Shown: positions 15,516 to 22,145 of the stretch, piece by piece
Numbering within the stretch: position 1 is the stretch's first letter
Layout of the letters: every line of letters starts with the position of its first letter
Assembly: GCA_036166735.1 (NCBI GenBank)
Contig: JAYZHG010000093.1
Span: forward strand, 1 to 24,215
Reading direction: 5' to 3'
Length of the DNA: 24,215 nucleotides
Source: JAPYTU01 sp036166735
GTDB lineage: Bacteria; Bacteroidota; Bacteroidia; Cytophagales; MED-G16
Program-made: the position numbers and the translations under genes
Notes under the pieces: generated by a model
Told to the model about the DNA's origin: nothing
The model's database searches: none
The model's input: the letters and a program-made list of their open reading frames with translations, nothing else

Positions 15516-18500
15516 CTATGGTAATCCAAAGTATCTATTAAATTTAACTTGAATAAGATACATTATTGGCACTACTATAAGTGTAGTAAAAGTTGCAAAA
15601 GTTAATCCAAAAATAATTGCCCAAGCAATTGGACCAAAGAAAACATTACTATCACCACCCATAAAAAAAGATACTTCATATGATTTAATCAAACTAACAA
15701 AATCAAAATTAAAACCAATTGCTAAAGGAAGCAAACCAAGTATTGTAGTTAATGCCGTCAATAAAACAGGACGAAGTCTTGTTTTACCAGCCTCTGCAAT
15801 ACAAAGTTTTATCTCTTCAATAGAAATGATATTTTTTTTATTTTCTAAAATTCTTCTTTTTCGATTAAGTTCAATAAAATCAATTAATACAATTGCATTA
15901 TTAACTACTATACCTGATAAAGAAATTATTCCAATCATCGTCATCACAACAATAAAATCCATATTAAATAATATTAATCCTACAAATACTCCAATTGTGC
16001 TCAATATCACTGATGTCATTATAATAAGAGGCGTTATCAACTTATTAAACTGAGCTATAATAATTATAAAAATTAAAAATAAAGCTATCATTAGAGCATT
16101 TGAAAGAAAAGCCATTTCAATTTCCTGTTCTTTTTGCTCTCCACCAAAATTATATTCATAACCATTTGGAAAATTAAATCTTTGCAAAATTTTATCAATT
16201 TGTTGATTCACTTCAGTTGGATTATAACCCGAAATAACATTTGAACTAAGTGTAATAACCCTATCAAGATCTTTTCTCTTAACAGAACCATATGAATTAC
16301 TCATTTTAACAGTAGCAACAGAGCTTATTGGAACCTGATATATTCTCCCATTAGATTGACTTCTAAAAGTTATATTTTTATTCATTAGAGCATCTACATC
16401 ATATCTATATTTATCATCTAATCGTAGTTGAATTTCATAGTCATCTTCACCAATTTTATATTTTGATATTTCTTTACCAAATAATGAAGTTCTTAATTCA
16501 CTAGCTAAAATACCTGTTGATAAACCAAATCTTCTAAGTTTTTCTCTATCAAAATCTATTATAAGTTCAGGTTTTCTTGTTGACAAGTCATAAGTCAACT
16601 TTTCTATTCCAGAAATACTAGATTCATTAATATAATTTTTTACTTCTTCAACTAGATCTATTAATTTGGAATAATCTGATCCAGACACCTCTAAATGAAT
16701 TGCTGTTCCAACAGGAGGTCCTCTTCTATCTTTCCCAATCGTAATACTAACTCCAGGGAAATCTCCAATTTTCTCTCTTATTTCCTCCATAATTTTTTCA
16801 GTATCAAATCCATTTCTATTTTTATACTCTAAAAAATTTATATTTATTTTAGCCCTATTTGGTGAGTCTCTCATTATAAATGCAGAAGGATCATTAGGAT
16901 TAAGTGTTCCCTTCCCAACATTTGTAACAACACTTTCAACTATTGAATTATAAGGAGATAATATATTAGAAATTTTCTTTTCGAGCTTAACCGCAAACTT
17001 GTTTGTTTCATTTATATCTGTTCCTACAGGTAATTCAGCAAATACATTTATATACTTGGGTAAGTTTTCTGGAAAAAATAAAACTTTTGGTTGAAATACC
17101 TGAAATAATTGAATTGAAATAAAAAATAAAAGGAAAGAACCAAAAAGAATTATCAAAGGTCTAATTCCTTCTAGTAAATAATTTATAAATCTACCATAAG
17201 CATTTTCTAACCTTGCCAAAAATTTTTCTCTAAACAAAGACGAAAGAGGTATAAATATGAAATAATTTAATGGTATTAATAAAGCAAAGAAAATTAGAAG
17301 GTTACCAAACCAAAATATTTTAATAATAAAAATAAAGACTAATCCTATAATAAAGAGCATCAAAAAATTTTTCATGTATTTCGTAAAATTCTTATTTTTT
17401 TTATCTTCTACCTTCATCAAAAGAGATATTAAAACTGGGTTAATAACCAAAGCAACAAATAGAGATGAAGTTAACGTTACAATAAGCCCTAAAGGCATAA
17501 AACTCATAAATTTTCCTGTTAAACCTGGCCAAAAAACAAGTGGAGCAAAAGCCGCAATAGTTGTTGCAGTTGAAGTGATAATTGGAAGAGAAATTTCACC
17601 AATACCAAATTTAGTTGCTTTTAATGGAGAATATCCTTTTTCCATAAACCTATAAATATTTTCAGTTACTACTATGCCATTATCTACTAGTAGACCCAAA
17701 GAGATAACCAATGAGAATAATATGATCATATTAATGGGTATATTAATTACTGATAGAATAACAAAAGAAATAGCAAATGATAATGGTATAGATAATCCAA
17801 CAAAAAGAGCATTTCTAACTCCCAAGAAAAATAAAAGAACAAATACAACTAAAATTATTCCAGAAATAATGTTATTTTCTAATGTATTTACCTGTTCTTT
17901 TGTATTCTGAGATTGATTAGCTACTATAAAAATATCAATGTCACTTGGTAACTGAGGTTTTATTTTAGAAATTGCCTCATTAATCATATCATTAATTTTC
18001 AATAGATTGCTTCCCTTTCTTTTCATAACATTAACTGAAACTACAGGGTTACCATTTAATCTAAAAAAACTTTCTATTTCTTTATAATCAAATACTACTT
18101 CCGCAACATCTTTTAGATATACAATTTTATTATTCTGATTTGAAATAATGATATTTCTAATATCGTCAACAGACTTAAATTCACCTATAATCCTTACAGA
18201 TCTTCTTATATTGTTTTCAAGCATATTTCCACCTGAAACAGAAATATTTTCATATTTAATAGCATTTTCAATATCATTAAAAGATAATTTTCTAGCTTCT
18301 AATTTATAAGGATCTATCTTAACAGCAACTTCTTTTTCTTCAACACCAAAAATTTCAACTTTAGCTATTTCACTTATTTTTTCAATTTCATCCTGTAAAA
18401 TTTCTGCATAATCTTCAAGCCTTTCAATTGAATATTTACCACTTAATGTTATATGCATTATTGGAAAGTCAGAAAAACTTATTTCATAAATGTTAGGTTC

Positions 18501-18917
18501 AAAAGGAAGATCATTTGGCAATTCAGTTTTAGCTTTATCAACAGCATCCTTAATTTTTGATTTTGCATACTCAATTTCTATTCCAGATTCAAATTCTGAA
18601 ATAATTGTTGAAAATCCTTGCATAGAAGTTGATCTTATCTCTCTTACTTCAGATATTATATTTATCTCTTTTTCAATCGGCCTGGTAATAAGATTTTCTA
18701 TATCAATTGGAGAATTTCCTGGATAAGGAACACCAACTATAACATTTGATTGATCAACTTCTGGAAAACTTTCTTTTGGTAATCTATCATAAGAAATTAA
18801 ACCTAGAATTGTTAGCATTAATCCTAAAAAAACTATCGTAATTCTATTTTTTAAAGCTAAATCTGATAATCCAAAACTTTTAATTACCTTCTCCTCTATT
18901 TGTTTTTTTAAGTTCAT
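15516..18917 (-). CDS. RND efflux pump permease (AcrB-like, HAE superfamily)
   Basis: This 1133-residue inner-membrane pump has the AcrB plan: N-terminal helix (26-44) with LPKESFPEVDQSNV after it, a periplasmic porter domain, helices with NIISGIILVVFVLLFFLGVRNA and PLSFAISFVIL, then a second, repeated half ending in VVPIMYLIQVKFNRYF. It would drive drugs or other amphiphiles out with the adaptor and TolC genes upstream. In the helix IV motif GLLVDNGIVVTEN the first aspartate (Asp412, AcrB Asp407) is kept, but the second is Asn413, and the helix X lysine (AcrB Lys940) is Asn1006 in GIVVNNAIVLIDF. Between helices VI and VII two extra hydrophobic segments (about 517-537 and 538-560) replace the usual short linker. 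The gene starts one base after the adaptor stop. Confidence 0.95.
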   Translation of the reverse strand: MNLKKQIEEKVIKSFGLSDLALKNRITIVFLGLMLTILGLISYDRLPKESFPEVDQSNVIVGVPYPGNSPIDIENLITRPIEKEINIISEVREIRSTSMQGFSTIISEFESGIEIEYAKSKIKDAVDKAKTELPNDLPFEPNIYEISFSDFPIMHITLSGKYSIERLEDYAEILQDEIEKISEIAKVEIFGVEEKEVAVKIDPYKLEARKLSFNDIENAIKYENISVSGGNMLENNIRRSVRIIGEFKSVDDIRNIIISNQNNKIVYLKDVAEVVFDYKEIESFFRLNGNPVVSVNVMKRKGSNLLKINDMINEAISKIKPQLPSDIDIFIVANQSQNTKEQVNTLENNIISGIILVVFVLLFFLGVRNALFVGLSIPLSFAISFVILSVINIPINMIILFSLVISLGLLVDNGIVVTENIYRFMEKGYSPLKATKFGIGEISLPIITSTATTIAAFAPLVFWPGLTGKFMSFMPLGLIVTLTSSLFVALVINPVLISLLMKVEDKKNKNFTKYMKNFLMLFIIGLVFIFIIKIFWFGNLLIFFALLIPLNYFIFIPLSSLFREKFLARLENAYGRFINYLLEGIRPLIILFGSFLLFFISIQLFQVFQPKVLFFPENLPKYINVFAELPVGTDINETNKFAVKLEKKISNILSPYNSIVESVVTNVGKGTLNPNDPSAFIMRDSPNRAKININFLEYKNRNGFDTEKIMEEIREKIGDFPGVSITIGKDRRGPPVGTAIHLEVSGSDYSKLIDLVEEVKNYINESSISGIEKLTYDLSTRKPELIIDFDREKLRRFGLSTGILASELRTSLFGKEISKYKIGEDDYEIQLRLDDKYRYDVDALMNKNITFRSQSNGRIYQVPISSVATVKMSNSYGSVKRKDLDRVITLSSNVISGYNPTEVNQQIDKILQRFNFPNGYEYNFGGEQKEQEIEMAFLSNALMIALFLIFIIIIAQFNKLITPLIIMTSVILSTIGVFVGLILFNMDFIVVMTMIGIISLSGIVVNNAIVLIDFIELNRKRRILENKKNIISIEEIKLCIAEAGKTRLRPVLLTALTTILGLLPLAIGFNFDFVSLIKSYEVSFFMGGDSNVFFGPIAWAIIFGLTFATFTTLIVVPIMYLIQVKFNRYFGLP

Positions 18918-18918
18918 T

Positions 18919-20049
18919 TTAATCTTTTATTATCTGAACATAAGTACCTTCAATTACTTCAGTAGAACCTTTATCAATTATTATTTCACTTCTATCTAAT
19001 CCTTCTAATATTTCAGATTTATAGTTATATGATTTACCTACAATAACTGGTATTTTTTTTGCAATGATAGTTCCATCAAATTCCTTTATTCCATAAACAT
19101 ACTCCCCCATATCATCACTATAAATAACATTAGATGGAATTAATATTGCATTTGAATTAGAATAATCAACCATTTCAACAACTATTACTTGATTTGGTTT
19201 CACCAATTCTTGAAACGATTCAGGAATATTAATTTCAATAGAAAAAGAACGATTTTGAACATCAATAACTTGTCCAATAGATAAAATTTTAGATTCTACC
19301 TTAGTATCTGAATTTGGAATTATAATATCAACATTATCATTAATATTAAATTTCCCTATATATGCTTCAGAAGCATCAAGATTAAGATAAGAATCTTCAC
19401 CACTAAAAATTCGAAAAATTGGTGCAGCAGGAGAAGACATCTCTCCTTCATTCAAAAACACTTTATCAATCATACCATTGAAGGGTGAAACAATCTTATA
19501 TTTTAATAACTGAATCTTATTAGTTTCAAATCTTTTTAAAAAAGCATCATAATTTGATTTTGATTTAAGGTATTCAATCTCAGATCCTATGTTATTCTCC
19601 CAAAGATTTTTTTGTCTCTCATAAATAACTTTGAATAATTCTAAATTTGTTTCAATTTCTAATATTGAGTTATTTAGTACATCAGAATTAATTTCTGCAA
19701 GAATTTGTCCTTTAGTAACAGTATCACCCTCTTTCACATAAATTCTTTTTAATCTACCTATCATTTCAGGATTTAAAAGAACATTGCTTCTGGAAAAAAC
19801 TGTTCCTCTTAACTGCACCTTATGAAAAAATTTGTTTACATCTGGAGAAATTGTTGATATATAAACATAATTTTTCTTATTGAAACCAGAATCTAACAAC
19901 TCTATCTCTTCTTCTAAATTTTGTATTTCTAGTTTAATATCTAAAAGAGAATTATTTAATTTATCTAATCTATCCTTTTTTGAATCTAAAGTATTAGAGT
20001 CGCAAGATGAAAAAATTAATATTAGTAGTAGTAATGTGTATTTGTTCAT
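18919..20049 (-). CDS. RND periplasmic adaptor (membrane fusion) lipoprotein
   Basis: This 376-residue protein links the pump to the outer-membrane channel. It is a lipoprotein: the signal sequence ends in IFSSC with Cys16 as lipidation site, followed by Asp17. Residues 28-52 show an unbroken 3-4 hydrophobic heptad pattern (L28, L31, L35, I38, I42, L45, I49, L52), predicting a coiled coil before the usual domains. The barrel-sandwich (lipoyl) halves are near GRLKRIYVKEGDTVTKGQILAE and YKIVSPFNGMIDKVFLNEGE, with a short helical hairpin between them (NSILEIETNLELFKVIYERQ). Beta-barrel and membrane-proximal domains follow. It lies 4 bp after tolC and 1 bp before the pump gene, which places it in the operon. 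Confidence 0.93.
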   Translation of the reverse strand: MNKYTLLLLILIFSSCDSNTLDSKKDRLDKLNNSLLDIKLEIQNLEEEIELLDSGFNKKNYVYISTISPDVNKFFHKVQLRGTVFSRSNVLLNPEMIGRLKRIYVKEGDTVTKGQILAEINSDVLNNSILEIETNLELFKVIYERQKNLWENNIGSEIEYLKSKSNYDAFLKRFETNKIQLLKYKIVSPFNGMIDKVFLNEGEMSSPAAPIFRIFSGEDSYLNLDASEAYIGKFNINDNVDIIIPNSDTKVESKILSIGQVIDVQNRSFSIEINIPESFQELVKPNQVIVVEMVDYSNSNAILIPSNVIYSDDMGEYVYGIKEFDGTIIAKKIPVIVGKSYNYKSEILEGLDRSEIIIDKGSTEVIEGTYVQIIKD

Positions 20050-20053
20050 ATGA

Positions 20054-21394
20054 TTAATTATTATATAATGTTCCCAAAGTTTTTTCTAAATTTATTTTTG
20101 ATATAATTACCTCATATACAGCATTATAATAGTTAGTTTGAGCTTGTTTTAATCCTGCATTTGCATTTAACACTTCAAGATTTGATCCGACACCTTCCTT
20201 ATATTTTTTTTCCGATGCATTGTATATAGACAATGCTAAATCGAGATTTTTACTTGTTATTTCTAGAGATTCTTTAGAATTAGAATAACCTACTACTGAT
20301 TGATTTATTTGCAAATCAATTGATCTTTCTAAAAATGAAAGTTGATTATCAATTTGCTCAATCTTATATTTTGACTGATTTATTTTACTTCTCTTCAAGA
20401 ATCCATCAAAAATAGGTACCACAAGCTTAAGACCAAAAGTTCCGAAATTTTTCCATCTATATGAATCAAAAAACAAATCATAACTTGAAGTCGAGGTATT
20501 TAATCCATAATTATAGTTTACATAAATCTGTGGCAAATATTGACTTCTATTATTCTTTAAATCATAACTTTTAAGGTTTCTATCTGTTTTTAAAATAGAA
20601 TATTCAATTCTTTTATTATAATCAAATTTGGATAGATCAAAATCAAAATTTTCTAAAATATCCTCATCTAAATTTCCTATTAATTTTATTTCCTGACTTA
20701 AAGGAATTCCTATTTGAAATTTTAATACAAACAAACTTAAGTCATATAATCTATCAGTTTTAATTTTTTCACTTTGAAGATTATTGTATGAAACAGTTAT
20801 TCTATCTATATCTAATTTCTCAATAAATCCATTGTCATACAATTGCTTAGATTCTTCTAACAGAGTTGATAATCTTTCAATATTACTATTAACCAAGTCA
20901 ATTCTAGACTTTGTATTTAATACAGTATAATATGCCTTTGAAACTGATTCATAAATATCTATCTCTGTTCTCTGAGTTAATTTATTTGAAAGTTTTTCAA
21001 GTTCCTTAGTAGCTGATAAACCAACAAAATAAGATCCATTAAAAATCATTTGATCTATATTAAAATCAAATCTTCCTTCATAAGTTTGACCAAACTGAAC
21101 TTCTTGTTCAGTCCCTTCAGGCACTCCTGGCATGAATCTACTAATATCAATTAAACTTTTTTGAACTTCATAATTATATTTTAGACCGCCATCAACATTT
21201 ATTTGAGGAAGACCAACTGCTAAATATTCTTTAGAAACTGCTTTAGAAATATTTTCTTCTAAAATAGAATTTTTAAGATTTTCATTATTTTTTAGAGCAA
21301 GCTCAATACAATCATCAAGTGTTAAATTCAATTGTTGTGAAAATAGAATATTACTAAAAAATAAAAGAGATAATATTAGTGAGTATAATTTCAT
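20054..21394 (-). CDS. TolC-family outer membrane efflux protein
   Basis: This 446-residue protein has a signal peptide (MKLYSLILSLLFFSNILFSQ) and the TolC/OEP repeat organisation. It opens with LTLDDCIELALKNNENLK, the standard first helix, followed by long alpha-helices and short outer-membrane strand regions (NVDGGLKYNYEVQ in the first half, QIYVNYNYGLNTS and WKNFGTFGLKLVVPIFDGF in the second). The second repeat ends with KYKEGVGSNLEVLNANAGLKQAQTNYYNAVYEVIISKINLEKTLG, the most conserved stretch of the family. A trimer would form the outer-membrane and periplasmic exit duct. It starts one base after the tetR stop and precedes the adaptor gene by 4 bp. Confidence 0.95.
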   Translation of the reverse strand: MKLYSLILSLLFFSNILFSQQLNLTLDDCIELALKNNENLKNSILEENISKAVSKEYLAVGLPQINVDGGLKYNYEVQKSLIDISRFMPGVPEGTEQEVQFGQTYEGRFDFNIDQMIFNGSYFVGLSATKELEKLSNKLTQRTEIDIYESVSKAYYTVLNTKSRIDLVNSNIERLSTLLEESKQLYDNGFIEKLDIDRITVSYNNLQSEKIKTDRLYDLSLFVLKFQIGIPLSQEIKLIGNLDEDILENFDFDLSKFDYNKRIEYSILKTDRNLKSYDLKNNRSQYLPQIYVNYNYGLNTSTSSYDLFFDSYRWKNFGTFGLKLVVPIFDGFLKRSKINQSKYKIEQIDNQLSFLERSIDLQINQSVVGYSNSKESLEITSKNLDLALSIYNASEKKYKEGVGSNLEVLNANAGLKQAQTNYYNAVYEVIISKINLEKTLGTLYNN

Positions 21395-21395
21395 G

Positions 21396-22007
21396 TTACT
21401 TAATGTATTTTAAAAATGATTTTTCATAAATCTTAAGTCCTTCATTAGTAAGTATTCCCCTCATGAAGTGATCAAAAAATTGTAATTGAACATTGATAAT
21501 TTCAAATTTCTTATATGGAAATACATTCTGATCAAATGCTAATTCAATTTCTTCTAATCTTAACTTGGTAATTATTATTTCATCGATTTCTTTTCGTATA
21601 AATCCTTCTTTTTTACCTCTTTTTATATTCTTTGAAAGAGTTTTAATAAACACTTTCTTTTTTAAATCTTCTGTTATTTTAAATAAATCAGGATGAAATT
21701 TTTTTAAATCATGAACAAAAAGAGGATTTATATTTGTTATAGTCTGTCTGAAAAAATTTGACAATTCTAAAAAAAAATCGATAGAATTTTTAGAAGTTTT
21801 TTTTATTTTACCAATTTCATTTAAAAGTCCTGACCAATAATATTTTATTGATTCTAAAGCAATACTATGTTTATCATCAAAGTAGTTATAAATTGTTTTT
21901 TTTGAAATTCCCAACTCAGAACATATATCATCAATGGTAACTCCCCTTATTCCAAATTTTCTAAATAAAGCATCGGATTTTATAATAATTTTGTTTTTTA
22001 CGTCCAT
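21396..22007 (-). CDS. TetR-family transcriptional regulator of the efflux operon
   Basis: From the ATG at 22007 the product is 203 residues. The N-terminal DNA-binding domain has the family pattern (KNKIIIKSDALFRKFGIRGVTIDDICSELGISKKTIYNYFDDKHSI), with the helix-turn-helix at about residues 23-43; the C-terminal ligand domain is divergent, as usual. Upstream in-frame starts exist at 22055 (ATG) and 22061 (TTG), but choosing them would place a 9-bp palindrome and a -7-like element inside the coding sequence; I prefer 22007, where the homology begins. It is the first gene of a block with tolC (1-bp gap), adaptor and RND pump, so it most likely represses its own operon and is released by a pump substrate. 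Confidence 0.9.
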   Translation of the reverse strand: MDVKNKIIIKSDALFRKFGIRGVTIDDICSELGISKKTIYNYFDDKHSIALESIKYYWSGLLNEIGKIKKTSKNSIDFFLELSNFFRQTITNINPLFVHDLKKFHPDLFKITEDLKKKVFIKTLSKNIKRGKKEGFIRKEIDEIIITKLRLEEIELAFDQNVFPYKKFEIINVQLQFFDHFMRGILTNEGLKIYEKSFLKYIK

Positions 22008-22014
22008 ATAAACT

Positions 22015-22046
22015 TTGGAAACTATTATATTTCTTTCAGTTTCCAA
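22015..22046 (-). promoter_or_regulatory. Palindrome, likely TetR operator, at the tetR promoter
   Basis: TTGGAAACT at 22015-22023 and AGTTTCCAA at 22038-22046 are perfect 9-bp inverted repeats separated by 14 bases (32 bp in all). They lie between the candidate -7 element and the preferred tetR ATG, where a repressor would block initiation. TetR-type proteins bind such palindromes as dimers. The arms are richer in G and C than the surroundings. An mRNA hairpin is the alternative. Confidence 0.5.
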
Positions 22047-22048
22047 CG

Positions 22049-22056
22049 CAAACATA
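22049..22056 (-). promoter_or_regulatory. Candidate -7 element of the tetR-efflux operon
   Basis: The minus strand reads TATGTTTG, an exact TAnnTTTG. Transcription would begin around 22043, overlapping the outer arm of the palindrome, with a leader of about 35 bases to the ATG at 22007. The element overlaps an alternative ATG at 22055. No clear -33 TTG is seen. Confidence 0.33.
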
Positions 22057-22121
22057 GACAAAATATTTTAAAAAAAAATTTCATTTTTTAATCATAAAGA
22101 TGAATATGAAATAAAAAAATT

Positions 22122-22129
22122 TATTTTTG
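22122..22129 (+). promoter_or_regulatory. Candidate -7 element of purL
   Basis: TATTTTTG matches TAnnTTTG exactly and ends 16 bases before the purL ATG, giving a leader of about 10 bases. A -33 TTG is not evident at the expected distance. I saw no purine riboswitch or obvious operator in the 138 bases between the tetR and purL starts other than the tetR palindrome. Confidence 0.33.
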
Positions 22130-22145
22130 TTCATTACAAAATAAA

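Noticed and set aside
22008..22061. Longer tetR gene starting at 22055 or 22061
   Set aside because: The added residues do not fit the TetR family N-terminus and the segment contains a promoter-like element and a perfect palindrome.
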